64,000 nucleotides of DNA from Candidatus Blautia faecipullorum. Its GTDB lineage: Bacteria > Bacillota > Clostridia > Lachnospirales > Lachnospiraceae. The stretch's first letter is position 1. Each line of letters opens with the position of its first letter. The stretch spans positions 1 through 64,000 of the forward strand of contig DXEG01000051.1 of NCBI GenBank assembly GCA_019115125.1. Reading direction: 5' to 3'. The translations under genes and the position numbers were made by a program. Under the pieces are notes generated by a model. It ran no database searches. It was given only the letters and a program-made list of their open reading frames with translations, and was not told where the DNA came from. This document shows, piece by piece, positions 15,474 to 24,894 of the stretch.

Positions 15474-16550
15474 ATGGAGAATTTAGACCTCGATTTTTAT
15501 AAAGGAAAAAGGGTTTTTGTAACAGGCCACACAGGCTTTAAAGGTACATGGCTCTGCCGCCTGCTTTTGGGAGCAGGCGCGCAGGTAACCGGATATTCAC
15601 TGGAGCCCCCCACGGATCCAGCTTTGTTTTCCCTTGCGGACCTGGAAGGCCAAATGCGTTCCGTCACAGGGGACGTACGGGACCGGGAGAAGCTGGAGGC
15701 GCTTTTTTCTGAGACGAAGCCGGAGATCGTATTTCACCTGGCGGCTCAGCCTATCGTCAGGGAATCTTATAAGGATCCGGTGTATACTTATGAGACAAAC
15801 GTTATGGGCACAGTGAATATTCTGGAGTGTATCCGCCATACAGAGTCAGCGAAATCTTTTTTGAATGTAACCACAGATAAGGTTTATCAGAACCGGGAGT
15901 GGGAATGGGGATACCGAGAGACGGATCCCCTGGACGGCTTTGATCCCTATTCCAACAGCAAGTCCTGCTCTGAGCTGGTGACACACAGCTATAAGAATTC
16001 TTTTTTTGCGGATGGAAGGACGGCGATTTCCACGGCCAGAGCGGGAAACGTCATCGGCGGAGGCGACTTTGCCGCAGACAGGATTATTCCGGACTGTATC
16101 CGGGCAGCCCTGGCGAAAAAAGCTGTGCCGGTGCGCAATCCTCATTCGGTAAGACCTTTTCAGCATGTGCTGGAGCCCCTGTACGCCTATCTGATGATCG
16201 CCGCCGCTCAGTATGAGAACGGAAGCCTTGCGGGATATTATAATGTAGGGCCGGGCGAGGAGGACTGTGTGACTACAGGAGAGCTGGTGGACTTGTTCTG
16301 CCGTGCCTGGGGCGAAGGACAGACCTGGGAGAATTATTTTGCGGGCGGCCCTCATGAGGCCGGCTTCCTGAAGCTGGATTGTTCCCGGCTGCGTCAGGTG
16401 TTCGGCTGGAAACCGGTATGGAGTGTGCGGACTGCTGTGGAAAAGACCGTGGAGTGGACGAAGGCATGGCAGGCCGGGGAAGAAGTGAGCCGGATCATGG
16501 ACAGACAGATCCGGGAGTTTCTCACGGATGCTTCCAATACAAAAATATGA
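15474..16550 (+). CDS. rfbG: CDP-glucose 4,6-dehydratase
   Basis: A 358-aa extended short-chain dehydrogenase that converts CDP-D-glucose to CDP-4-dehydro-6-deoxy-D-glucose. The NAD-binding motif is TGHTGFKG (about 17-24), the opening DFYKGKRVFVTGHTGFKGTW is characteristic of the CDP-glucose enzyme, and the catalytic YxxxK appears as YSNSK after the substrate loop DKVYQNREWEWGYRE. Length matches RfbG/DdhB. It is the first gene of a nine-gene operon. The cytidylyltransferase (RfbF/DdhA) that normally supplies CDP-glucose is not in the window, so it must lie elsewhere or be replaced. 73 bp separate it from rfbH. Confidence 0.92.
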   Translation: MENLDLDFYKGKRVFVTGHTGFKGTWLCRLLLGAGAQVTGYSLEPPTDPALFSLADLEGQMRSVTGDVRDREKLEALFSETKPEIVFHLAAQPIVRESYKDPVYTYETNVMGTVNILECIRHTESAKSFLNVTTDKVYQNREWEWGYRETDPLDGFDPYSNSKSCSELVTHSYKNSFFADGRTAISTARAGNVIGGGDFAADRIIPDCIRAALAKKAVPVRNPHSVRPFQHVLEPLYAYLMIAAAQYENGSLAGYYNVGPGEEDCVTTGELVDLFCRAWGEGQTWENYFAGGPHEAGFLKLDCSRLRQVFGWKPVWSVRTAVEKTVEWTKAWQAGEEVSRIMDRQIREFLTDASNTKI

Positions 16551-16623
16551 CTGCAGGCAGAGAGAACGCCGGATGTGAACCACAGGAAGAGGACAGATAA
16601 GAACAAGGTAAAGGAGAAGATTC

Positions 16624-17964
16624 ATGTTTGAAAATATGACAGAACAGCAGGCCAGAGACCGGATTCTGGAGATGGTGGACGGCTACTGCAGGAAATACCA
16701 CAATCAGCAGAAGCCTTTTGCGGAGGGAGACCGTATTCCCTACGCCTCCAGAGTGTATGATTCACAGGAGATGGTGAATCTGGTGGATTCCGCTCTGGAA
16801 TTCTGGCTGACAGCCGGAAAATACGCGGATGAGTTTGAAAAGAAATTTTCGGAATATCTGGGGATCCGTTTCTGTTCCCTGGTAAACTCCGGTTCTTCCG
16901 CCAATCTGCTGGCGTTTATGGCGCTGACCTCTCCCCTTCTGAAGGAGCGCCAGGTGCTTCCGGGGGACGAGGTGATCACGGTGGCGGCAGGCTTTCCCAC
17001 GACTGTAGCGCCGGTGATCCAGTACGGAGCGGTTCCTGTATTTGTGGATGTAACCATTCCCCAGTATAATATTGACGTCACCCAGCTTGAGGGGGCTCTT
17101 TCTCCGAGGACAAAGGCTGTTATGATCGCCCATACGCTGGGAAATCCTTTTGACCTGAAAGCGGTAAAGAGCTTCTGTGACGAGCATAGTCTATGGCTGA
17201 TCGAGGACAACTGCGACGCCCTGGGCTCCGAATATGAAATTGACGGAAAGAAAAAGCTGACGGGCACCATCGGAGATATCGGAACCTCCAGCTTTTATCC
17301 GCCTCATCATATGACGATGGGAGAGGGCGGCGCCGTCTATACGGACAATCCGCTTCTTCACCGGATCGTGCGCTCCTTCCGCGACTGGGGCCGGGACTGC
17401 ATCTGTCCTTCCGGGAAGGACAATCTCTGCGGCCACCGTTTTGACAGGCAGTACGGGGAGTTGCCCCTGGGCTACGACCATAAGTATGTGTATTCCCATT
17501 TCGGTTATAATCTCAAGGCTACGGATATGCAGGCGGCTGTAGGCTGCGCGCAGCTTGAGAAGTTCCCGGGCTTTGTGGAGCGCAGGAGACATAATTTCGC
17601 CCGCCTGAGAAAGGCGCTGGAGGGAATGGAGGACAGATTTATCCTGCCCGAGGCCTGCCCGGGTTCTGACCCGAGCTGGTTCGGTTTTCTTCTTACCTGC
17701 CGGGAGGGCGTGGACAGAAATCAGGTGGTTCCTTATATTGAAAGCAGGGGGATCCAGACCCGTATGCTTTTTGCCGGAAACCTGACGAAGCATCCCTGCT
17801 TTGACCAGATGCGCCGGACGGGAACCGGATACCGTATCCCGGGAAGCCTGGAAAATACAGACAGGATTATGAACGATACCTTCTGGGTAGGCGTTTATCC
17901 GGGAATGACGGATGAAAAGATCGATTATATGGCGAAGGTGATCCGGGAAGCCGGAAGGAGATAA
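16624..17964 (+). CDS. rfbH: CDP-4-dehydro-6-deoxyglucose 3-dehydratase (E1)
   Basis: A 446-aa PMP- and [2Fe-2S]-dependent enzyme of the DegT/DnrJ aminotransferase fold that removes the C3 hydroxyl of CDP-4-dehydro-6-deoxyglucose. The usual PLP lysine is replaced by His in SFYPPHHMTMGEGG, the hallmark of E1/RfbH dehydratases. Cysteines in CICPSGKDNLCGHRF fit the iron-sulfur cluster site. LVNSGSSANLLA is the cofactor phosphate loop. ATG 16624 is preceded by AAAGGAGAAG. With rfbG it yields the 3,6-dideoxy precursor. The NADH-dependent E3 reductase (DdhD) usually needed to recycle it is not nearby. Confidence 0.92.
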   Translation: MFENMTEQQARDRILEMVDGYCRKYHNQQKPFAEGDRIPYASRVYDSQEMVNLVDSALEFWLTAGKYADEFEKKFSEYLGIRFCSLVNSGSSANLLAFMALTSPLLKERQVLPGDEVITVAAGFPTTVAPVIQYGAVPVFVDVTIPQYNIDVTQLEGALSPRTKAVMIAHTLGNPFDLKAVKSFCDEHSLWLIEDNCDALGSEYEIDGKKKLTGTIGDIGTSSFYPPHHMTMGEGGAVYTDNPLLHRIVRSFRDWGRDCICPSGKDNLCGHRFDRQYGELPLGYDHKYVYSHFGYNLKATDMQAAVGCAQLEKFPGFVERRRHNFARLRKALEGMEDRFILPEACPGSDPSWFGFLLTCREGVDRNQVVPYIESRGIQTRMLFAGNLTKHPCFDQMRRTGTGYRIPGSLENTDRIMNDTFWVGVYPGMTDEKIDYMAKVIREAGRR

Positions 17965-17977
17965 CGGAGGAAGCGCG

Positions 17978-19294
17978 ATGATATTGGATGAAAAGCTGCG
18001 GTGGTACGGCTTCTGGGCGAAGGACCGGCTGGAGGGCGGTACAGTCCGCAGATACTATGAGGAGATTAAAGAAAGCTATAAAAGGGGAACCTCCGTGGCG
18101 AAGACGGAGGAGAAGATTAAAAAGCTGATCGCCCACGCGGTACGGACTACAGAGTTTTATAAGGATTTTCCGGAGGACACTCCCCTGGAAAAAATGCCTG
18201 TGATGAATAAGGACGCTTACCGCAGCCACTACGAGGAATGTCAGTCTGAGGTTTATAAAAACGCTTCGGACAACCGCGTTATGTATACCAGCGGTTCCAC
18301 AGGCACTCCCTTTGCCATGATCCAGAACAAAAACAAAATCCTTCATAATACTGCCGCCAGCATTTTTCTGGGCGCGGCGGGCGGCTACTACATCGGCATG
18401 AAGGACGCCTTTATCCGTATGTGGGTAGGCGACCACGCAAAAAAGAGCGCCCTTGCCCGTATAGCGGAGAACCTGATCATGATGGACTGCTCCAATCTGG
18501 ACGACCAGGCGCTGGAGGAAATGGTGTCCGTCATCAGACGCAAAAAGGTGAAATGTCTCATCGGCTATTCCGCCGCGCTGGGGGAGATCAGCCGTTATAT
18601 TGAGAAGTATCAGATCGACACAAAGGACTTCTGTGTGAAAGCGATCCTTCCGATCTCCGAAAGTATGCCCAGTGAGGTGCGAAGAAAGCTGGAGCGGCAG
18701 TTCGGCTGTACGGTGCGCTCCTGGTATTCTAATGAGGAAAACGGGATCATGGGTCTGCAGCGGGAGGAGGATGAGAGCTACTATATTGACTCGGAGAGCT
18801 ATTATTATGAGATCCTCAAGCTGGACAGCGACGATCCGGCGGAACCGGGAGAGCTGGGCCGTATCGTGATCACGGATCTTTACAATTACGCTATTCCCCT
18901 GATCCGTTATGACAACGGTGATCTTGCCGTGGCGGAAAGAAAGGAAAAAAACGGCCGCTTCAAGCTGTATCTGAAGGAGCTGTACGGGCGGCGGGGAGAC
19001 ATGATCTACGACACCAAGGGCAGGATCGCATCCCCCTTTGTGCTGCTCAACGGGCTTTCCATGGCAAAAGGCATCGATCAGTACCGTTTTATCCAGGAGG
19101 ATGTAACGAAATATACCCTCTGGCTCAACGGCGACAGGGAAGCCATTGATGAAAAAGCGATCCTTGATTTCATAGGACCGTATTTCGGAGAGGACGCTGA
19201 AATCAAGGTGGAGTATGTGGACGAGATTCCTGTTTTGAATTCCGGCAAGCGGAAATCATTTGAGAACCGCTGCGAGAAGTATATCCGCAGATAA
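17978..19294 (+). CDS. CapK/PaaK-like adenylate-forming enzyme 1
   Basis: A 438-aa protein of the phenylacetate-CoA-ligase-like (PaaK/CapK) branch of ANL enzymes, common in capsule clusters. It carries the ATP phosphate loop YTSGSTGTPF (about 101-110), a YSNEENG adenine/Mg-type motif, and the hinge stretch LDSDDPAEPGELGRIVITDL with IPLIRYDNGD. It starts 13 bp after rfbH with GGAGG before the ATG. Such enzymes activate a carboxylic acid, and in surface clusters they are suspected of supplying acyl or aminoacyl decorations; the substrate is unknown. It is clearly paralogous to the gene at 20679 and the two flank the flippase gene. Confidence 0.82.
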   Translation: MILDEKLRWYGFWAKDRLEGGTVRRYYEEIKESYKRGTSVAKTEEKIKKLIAHAVRTTEFYKDFPEDTPLEKMPVMNKDAYRSHYEECQSEVYKNASDNRVMYTSGSTGTPFAMIQNKNKILHNTAASIFLGAAGGYYIGMKDAFIRMWVGDHAKKSALARIAENLIMMDCSNLDDQALEEMVSVIRRKKVKCLIGYSAALGEISRYIEKYQIDTKDFCVKAILPISESMPSEVRRKLERQFGCTVRSWYSNEENGIMGLQREEDESYYIDSESYYYEILKLDSDDPAEPGELGRIVITDLYNYAIPLIRYDNGDLAVAERKEKNGRFKLYLKELYGRRGDMIYDTKGRIASPFVLLNGLSMAKGIDQYRFIQEDVTKYTLWLNGDREAIDEKAILDFIGPYFGEDAEIKVEYVDEIPVLNSGKRKSFENRCEKYIRR

Positions 19295-19397
19295 GCAGGC
19301 GGCGGAAACATTTCGCAGTGAATTTTCGGCAGATATGATATTTCTGGTGCGGATTTAAGCAAACAGAAAAGGGATGGGGACAAAAGGAGGAAACTCT

Positions 19398-20639
19398 TTG
19401 GCTTCAAAAGATAGACAAAAAAGAATCATATCCAATACAGCCTACACCATAGGCGGCGCGCTTCTCATGAACGGAGTTCTGCAGATTCTGGTTTATCCGC
19501 TGCTGAACCGGTTCATGGGAAGCGGCCAGCTTGGCAAGCTGCTGTATCTTATGGGGCTGGTGGCGATCCTCTGTCCTTCGGTGGGACAGGCGCTGAACAC
19601 CAGCCGTCTTGTTGTTCGCAGAGATTATGAGGTGACTAACGGAGACTACAACCTTCTCCTTCTTGGCTTCGGTGGGATCGGAACCGCCGTGTCCCTGGCG
19701 GTGGCAAAGGACTCCATGACCTCGGGAATGACCGTTTTCTGGACGATAGTTCTTCTCATGACTACCATCTTCCGGTATTACGGGGATGTGGAGTACCGTC
19801 TGAACCTGAATTACCGGAGATATTTCTGCTATTACGCGGTGCTGACGGCGGGATATGCGGCTGGATTCGTCCTGTATCTTCTTACAAAGAACTGGTTTCT
19901 GGTTTTTATCACAGGAGAAGCGGCCTGTCTGGCGTATCTTGGGATTACGGGAACGGTATTTCAGGGGTTTTTCCAGAGGAGCCGGTGGTTCGGAAAGGCG
20001 TTTCAGCGGGGCGGGTTTCTGGTATTTTCTTATCTGATCACCAATCTTACGCTGAATATCGACCGGATCGTCCTGGAGCATCTGATCGGTTCTCTGGCGG
20101 TAACACAGTATTATGTCACCTCTCTCATAGGAAAAACGCTGGTGCTTTTGGTGGCGCCTGTGAATACGATCATCATTTCTTATCTGACGAGGGACCAGAA
20201 ACGGATGGACAGGAAGCAATTCCTGAAATTTACAGGTATCGGCGCGGCTGTGAGCCTGGTGTTTTTTCTGGGCGCCCAGATCGGAACCCCGCTTTTTGTG
20301 CGGCTGTTTTACAGGGAGCTCTATGATTCGGTAAGACCGATGATAACCGTGGTGAATTTGAGCCAGATACTGGGAGTTCTGTCCACTTATCTTTTTATTG
20401 TGGCGCTGACCTTCACGGAAGAAAAATGGCAGTTGATCCTTCAGATCTTTCATTTGCTTCTGATCGGAGTTCTTGTATTGATTTTCACCGGCAAAGGCGG
20501 TATTATGGGATTTGCTGACGCGGTTCTGATCGCCAATGCTGTTCGGGTGGCGGCGGTGATCCTTCTGGGTTTGTGGAAAGCGGGAAAGCACGGCGGCGGC
20601 CCGGAGAAGAAAAGCGGCGCGGAAGAGAGAACGCCATAA
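19398..20639 (+). CDS. Polysaccharide flippase (Wzx/MATE-like)
   Basis: A 413-aa polytopic membrane protein with about twelve predicted helices, opening NTAYTIGGALLMNGVLQILVYP as in the oligosaccharide flippase family of the MOP superfamily. These proteins move undecaprenyl-diphosphate-linked repeat units across the membrane. TTG 19398 is preferred because AAGGAGG (19384-19390) lies seven bases before it; an in-frame ATG at 19374 precedes that ribosome site and has none itself. Its position inside the sugar operon indicates that the cell exports a lipid-linked oligosaccharide made by neighbouring genes. No polymerase (Wzy) is obvious in this stretch. Confidence 0.82.
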   Translation: MASKDRQKRIISNTAYTIGGALLMNGVLQILVYPLLNRFMGSGQLGKLLYLMGLVAILCPSVGQALNTSRLVVRRDYEVTNGDYNLLLLGFGGIGTAVSLAVAKDSMTSGMTVFWTIVLLMTTIFRYYGDVEYRLNLNYRRYFCYYAVLTAGYAAGFVLYLLTKNWFLVFITGEAACLAYLGITGTVFQGFFQRSRWFGKAFQRGGFLVFSYLITNLTLNIDRIVLEHLIGSLAVTQYYVTSLIGKTLVLLVAPVNTIIISYLTRDQKRMDRKQFLKFTGIGAAVSLVFFLGAQIGTPLFVRLFYRELYDSVRPMITVVNLSQILGVLSTYLFIVALTFTEEKWQLILQIFHLLLIGVLVLIFTGKGGIMGFADAVLIANAVRVAAVILLGLWKAGKHGGGPEKKSGAEERTP

Positions 20640-20678
20640 TTGATATATTGGAATAGGGAAGGAAGAGATTAAGAAATT

Positions 20679-21998
20679 ATGCAGGCAGGCGAAGTATTAA
20701 GAAGAACCGCTTTCGTGACTCTGGATAAGCTTCAGGGCGGGAAGCTGGACAAAATAAAAAAAGTGAATAAGCGGGAGATCGTGGAAGGCATTACAAAAGA
20801 ATATGCGGACCGCCGTATAGACGCTCTTCTGGATTACGCGGGAAAGCACTCGGAATATTACAGAGAGTGGAGGGGCGTGGAGGATATCACGAAATATCCG
20901 GTTATGACCAAGATGGAATATAACCAGAACAAGGACAGGATTCTCTGCGATACCTTTCAGGATAAGAAGGACAGCCTTTTCCGTTTAAGCACCAGCGGCT
21001 CTACGGGAGCCCCCTTTACGGTGCTCTGCGACGGTGATAAGATGAACCGTGTGAACATGAACTTTATTTCTTTTATGGAGCTGAACGGGTTCCGTATGGG
21101 AATGAAGAGAGGGGAATTTCGTGTATGGATTCCCGGAAAAAATGTGATCTCCAGGTGGAAATCCTTCAAAAATAATCTGATCATGATCGATATTTCCAAT
21201 ATGGGAGACGATGCTCTTGCCGCCATATGCGAAAAGATACGGAGAGAAAGGATACAGGTGCTTGTGATCTATTCCAGCGCGCTGATCGTTCTCGCCAATT
21301 ATCTCAAAAGAAAAAATGTGGATATCAGAAAGTGGGATGTGGAGATGGTGTTCGCCATGGGAGAGGCGCTCCCTCAGCCCACTTATGATCTGGTAAAGGA
21401 GATTTTTGGTTTTTCCCCGGTGCGCTCCTACGGAAACAACGAGAACGGCTTTCTTGCCTGTCAGGTAGGAGAGGAAGACCGCTATACAGTAGATCTCTAT
21501 AATTTTTATATTGAAATGCTGAGCCTGGATTCGGACGACCCGGTGAAGCCGGGAGAGCTGGGCCGTATCGTGGTGACTGATTTTTACAATAAGGCCTTTC
21601 CTATGATCCGCTATGATACCGGAGATACGGGAATCTACCAGGAGGTAACAGATGAGAAGGGCAGGATCCACGGATACTTTACGGAAATTTACGGGCGCAG
21701 GGGCTCTATGATGTACAACTGCAGCGGGGAGCCGTTGTCCATTCATGTGTTTATGAATGTTCTGATCAATCTGGAGGGCATCGTCCATCAGGCCAAATGC
21801 ATCCAGTGGGAGAAAAAGAGATACCAGCTTCTTCTCAACGCGGACAGAGATAAGGTGGACGAGGCGGCTGTGGTGGCCTCCTACCGTAGATATCTGGGCC
21901 AGGAAGCCGAGATCGAGGTGACCTATGTGGACGAAATTCCCATAGAAGCTTCCGGAAAGCGGATGGTATGCGAGCAGAAGTGCCCGGATTATCAGTAG
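20679..21998 (+). CDS. CapK/PaaK-like adenylate-forming enzyme 2
   Basis: A 439-aa paralogue of the 17978 gene. The phosphate loop is LSTSGSTGAPFTV (about 103-115). Shared blocks are IYSSALIVLANYL, SYGNNENG, LDSDDPVKPGELGRIVVTDF and FPMIRYDTGD, and a C-terminal YVDEIPIEASGKR whose lysine is in the place of the ANL catalytic lysine. It starts 39 bp after the flippase. Two such ligases in one cluster suggest two different acyl groups or two steps of one decoration. A direct role in CoA thioester formation is possible but not shown by the sequence. Confidence 0.82.
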   Translation: MQAGEVLRRTAFVTLDKLQGGKLDKIKKVNKREIVEGITKEYADRRIDALLDYAGKHSEYYREWRGVEDITKYPVMTKMEYNQNKDRILCDTFQDKKDSLFRLSTSGSTGAPFTVLCDGDKMNRVNMNFISFMELNGFRMGMKRGEFRVWIPGKNVISRWKSFKNNLIMIDISNMGDDALAAICEKIRRERIQVLVIYSSALIVLANYLKRKNVDIRKWDVEMVFAMGEALPQPTYDLVKEIFGFSPVRSYGNNENGFLACQVGEEDRYTVDLYNFYIEMLSLDSDDPVKPGELGRIVVTDFYNKAFPMIRYDTGDTGIYQEVTDEKGRIHGYFTEIYGRRGSMMYNCSGEPLSIHVFMNVLINLEGIVHQAKCIQWEKKRYQLLLNADRDKVDEAAVVASYRRYLGQEAEIEVTYVDEIPIEASGKRMVCEQKCPDYQ

Positions 21999-22016
21999 GA
22001 ACAGGAGCAGAACAAA

Positions 22017-23852
22017 ATGAAACAGAAAGTATCGGATTTTATAGCGGATTATATAGCCGGATGGGGCATACGGGACGTGTTTACCGTCACCGGGGGAGGA
22101 GCCATGCACATGAACGATTCCTTTGGCCATCATGCTGCGCTCCATTGTACCTACCAGCATCATGAGCAGGCCTGCGCCATGGCGGCGGAGGCCTACGCCA
22201 GAGTAGACAATCATATGGCGGCGGTCTGTGTGACCACAGGCCCGGGAGCTACCAACGCCATTACAGGAGTCCTGGGAGGCTGGATGGATTCCATTCCAAT
22301 GGTGATTTTTTCAGGACAGGCGAGATATGCCACCACGGTTCCGGCATCGGGCCTGCCCCTTCGCAGCATGGGCGTCCAGGAATGCAGCATTGTTCCGGTT
22401 GTGGCTTCTCTGACGAAATACGCCGTGATGGTGATCCGGCCGGAGGAGATCCGCTATCATCTGGAAAAGGCTCTGTATTTGGCTGTGAACGGACGGCCAG
22501 GCCCGGTGTGGCTGGATATACCGCTGGACGTTCAGGGAGCCGTCATAGAAACAGAAGAATTAAAGGGCTATGATCCGGGGGAAAATCCTGAACAGAGGCC
22601 GGGAGAAATTTCAGAGGAAATCGTTGAGAAGATTCTGGATAAGATTGTTTCCAGCAGCCGTCCGGTGATGTTCCCGGGAAACGGTGTGCGTCTTGCCGGA
22701 GCGATAAAGGAATTTCGTCAGCTTGTGGAAGTGCTGGGGATCCCGGTGATCACCGGAATGAGCAGCGTGGACGCTATAGAATCGGAGCATCCCTTTTTTG
22801 TGGGACGGAGCGGAAGCACAGGCACAAGACCGGGAAATTTTGCCCTTCAGAACAGCGATCTGCTGCTGTCTCTGGGGAACCGTCAGGGCTTTGCCCAGAC
22901 AGGGTTTCAGTTTCAGGACTGGGCCCGGAACAGCTATACGATCCTCAATGACATTGATGAAAATGAACTGAAGAAGCCCAGTCTTCATGTGAGTCTGCCG
23001 GTCTGCGGGGACGCCGGGGAACTGATACGGAAGCTGCTCAAAGGAGCCGCGGACAGAGGCGCGAATGCCGAAAATCCTCTTTTCCGGGGAAAGGCCTGGA
23101 TGGAGCAGTGCCGTACATGGAAGGCCAAATATCCTGTGGTAACAGAAAAGCATTATGAAACCATTGAGGAGGGCTGTACCAATATATACGCCTTTTATGA
23201 AGAACTGTCAAAAGCAATGGGAGAGAACCAGAATCTACTGGTGAGCGTGGGAACCTCCCGTGTGGCGGGAAGCCAGGCTTTCCGGATAAAAAAGGGCCAG
23301 AGATTTATTACTAATCCAAACACAGCCTCCATGGGCTTCTGCCTGCCGGGAGCGGAGGGCGTGTGCATTGCCTCCGGAAGAAAACCGGTGGTCTGCGTCA
23401 CCGGGGAAGGAAGCCTTCAGATGAATATTCAGGAGCTTCAGACCATCCGGCAGAATAAGCTCCCGGTGAAATTATTTGTGATCAATAACCAGGGCTATCA
23501 TTCTATCCGCCAGACGCAGCAGGGCTACTTCGGCGAGCCTCTGGTGGGAGTGGGTGAGGAGAGCGGGGATCTGAGCTTTCCGGATCTTAGCAGACTGGCT
23601 CCTGCCTATGGATTCCCCTACAGGGCGATTCACAGCTCTGCGGAGCTGCCGGGAACCATAAAAGCGGTGCTGGAGCAGGAAGGGGCTGTGATCTGCGAGG
23701 TGTTTGTGACAAAATACCAGAAAACGGAACCAAAAACCTCTTCCAGAAAGCTTTCTGACGGCAGGATGGTGTCCGCTCCTCTGGAGGATATGTACCCTTT
23801 CCTTTCCAGAGAGGAGCTGGAGGAAAATATGAAGATTTCCCGGAGAAAATAA
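22017..23852 (+). CDS. TPP-dependent acetolactate-synthase-like enzyme (YerE-like candidate)
   Basis: A 611-aa thiamine-diphosphate enzyme with the three-domain acetolactate synthase fold. The activating glutamate is in YQHHEQACAMAAEAYAR (Glu50) and the TPP/Mg motif is GEGSLQMN...FVINNQGY (about 462-490). The central domain (about 190-330) is FAD-binding-like. In Yersinia, YerE, a relative, attaches a two-carbon unit from pyruvate to CDP-3,6-dideoxy-4-ketoglucose, the product of RfbG/RfbH. The same three activities sit here in one operon, so branching of the dideoxy sugar is the favoured inference. A true biosynthetic acetolactate synthase is less likely because no small subunit or valine genes are near. 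Confidence 0.72.
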   Translation: MKQKVSDFIADYIAGWGIRDVFTVTGGGAMHMNDSFGHHAALHCTYQHHEQACAMAAEAYARVDNHMAAVCVTTGPGATNAITGVLGGWMDSIPMVIFSGQARYATTVPASGLPLRSMGVQECSIVPVVASLTKYAVMVIRPEEIRYHLEKALYLAVNGRPGPVWLDIPLDVQGAVIETEELKGYDPGENPEQRPGEISEEIVEKILDKIVSSSRPVMFPGNGVRLAGAIKEFRQLVEVLGIPVITGMSSVDAIESEHPFFVGRSGSTGTRPGNFALQNSDLLLSLGNRQGFAQTGFQFQDWARNSYTILNDIDENELKKPSLHVSLPVCGDAGELIRKLLKGAADRGANAENPLFRGKAWMEQCRTWKAKYPVVTEKHYETIEEGCTNIYAFYEELSKAMGENQNLLVSVGTSRVAGSQAFRIKKGQRFITNPNTASMGFCLPGAEGVCIASGRKPVVCVTGEGSLQMNIQELQTIRQNKLPVKLFVINNQGYHSIRQTQQGYFGEPLVGVGEESGDLSFPDLSRLAPAYGFPYRAIHSSAELPGTIKAVLEQEGAVICEVFVTKYQKTEPKTSSRKLSDGRMVSAPLEDMYPFLSREELEENMKISRRK

Positions 23853-23934
23853 TATTCAGAAGCTTTTTGTATCTGTCAGAATGGATCACAGGAGAAGCAA
23901 GGGAAATATCAAAAATATATAAGGAAAAACAAAT

Positions 23935-24858
23935 ATGAAACGAATTGTTGTCACCGGAGCCACCAGTATGATCGGGGCGGCTCTGATCGAAGAATGTGTG
24001 AGACATGGGGTTGAGGTGTACGCGGTGGTCCGCGCTTCCTCAGGCAAACAGAACCGCCTGCCTGAAAGCGAAACAGTCCATCTTATAGACTGTGCGCTGG
24101 AGGAGCTGGAACGCCTGCCTGAACGGATCCCCAAAGGCTGCGACACGTTTTTCCACTTTGCCTGGGGAAATACAGGAGAGTGCAGAAACAAAAGCACAGA
24201 GCTTCAGAGCAGAAATATATTTTATACGTTGAAAGCGGTCCGGGTGGCAGAGACGCTGGGCTGCGGCCGTTTTGTGGGGGCAGGCTCCCAGGCGGAGTAC
24301 GGCCCCATGGATGTGGATAAAATTTCTCCGGACAGTCCTGTGAATCCCACTACGCCCTACGGCGCCAGCAAGCTTGCCGCCGGGCAGCTTGCCCGGATGC
24401 TGTGCAGAGAGCTTGGAATGGAATGTATCTGGCCGAGGATTTTCAGTGTTTATGGGATTTATGAAAAGGATACGACCATGATCGCCTCGGGACTCCGCAG
24501 AATGCTGGCAGGAGAACCTACAGAATTTACTCCGGCGGAGCAGAGATGGGATTATCTGTACAGCAGGGACGCGGGACGGGCATATTACCTGATCGGAGAG
24601 AAGGGTAAGGACGGTGCCGTCTACTGTATCGGAAGCGGTCAGGCCAGACCGCTGAGAGAATATATCGAAGAGATGGCACGGCTTACGGGAGCCCGGAATC
24701 CGGGAATCGGAGCAAAGCCCTATCCTGAGGGCGCGGTGATGAATCTTTGCGCGGATATCGGAGCTCTGCGCAGAGATACCGGATTTTTGCCGGAATATAC
24801 CTTTGAACAGGGAATTCGGGAGACGATCCAGTGGCTGAAAGAGAAGAATACTTTGTGA
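23935..24858 (+). CDS. NAD-dependent epimerase/dehydratase (sugar reductase candidate)
   Basis: A 307-aa extended SDR with the Rossmann motif TGATSMIGAAL (about 7-17), the GSQAEYG segment and catalytic YGASK (Tyr/Lys). The C-terminal half binds the nucleotide sugar. In the Yersinia pathway an SDR (YerF) reduces the branched ketosugar after YerE, and the gene order here (TPP enzyme followed by SDR) fits that. It could equally be an ordinary C4 reductase or epimerase acting on a CDP-sugar. The start ATG 23935 is 82 bp after the TPP gene and has a weak AAGGAA upstream. Confidence 0.75.
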   Translation: MKRIVVTGATSMIGAALIEECVRHGVEVYAVVRASSGKQNRLPESETVHLIDCALEELERLPERIPKGCDTFFHFAWGNTGECRNKSTELQSRNIFYTLKAVRVAETLGCGRFVGAGSQAEYGPMDVDKISPDSPVNPTTPYGASKLAAGQLARMLCRELGMECIWPRIFSVYGIYEKDTTMIASGLRRMLAGEPTEFTPAEQRWDYLYSRDAGRAYYLIGEKGKDGAVYCIGSGQARPLREYIEEMARLTGARNPGIGAKPYPEGAVMNLCADIGALRRDTGFLPEYTFEQGIRETIQWLKEKNTL

Positions 24859-24894
24859 GATTTTCCATCAGAAGTATAAAAAGGATGAGTACAG

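Noticed and set aside
22017-23852. Reading the TPP enzyme as acetolactate synthase (ilvB) for branched-chain amino acid synthesis
   Set aside because: No ilvN-type small subunit or other ilv genes adjoin it and it is embedded in a CDP-sugar operon; kept only as an alternative.
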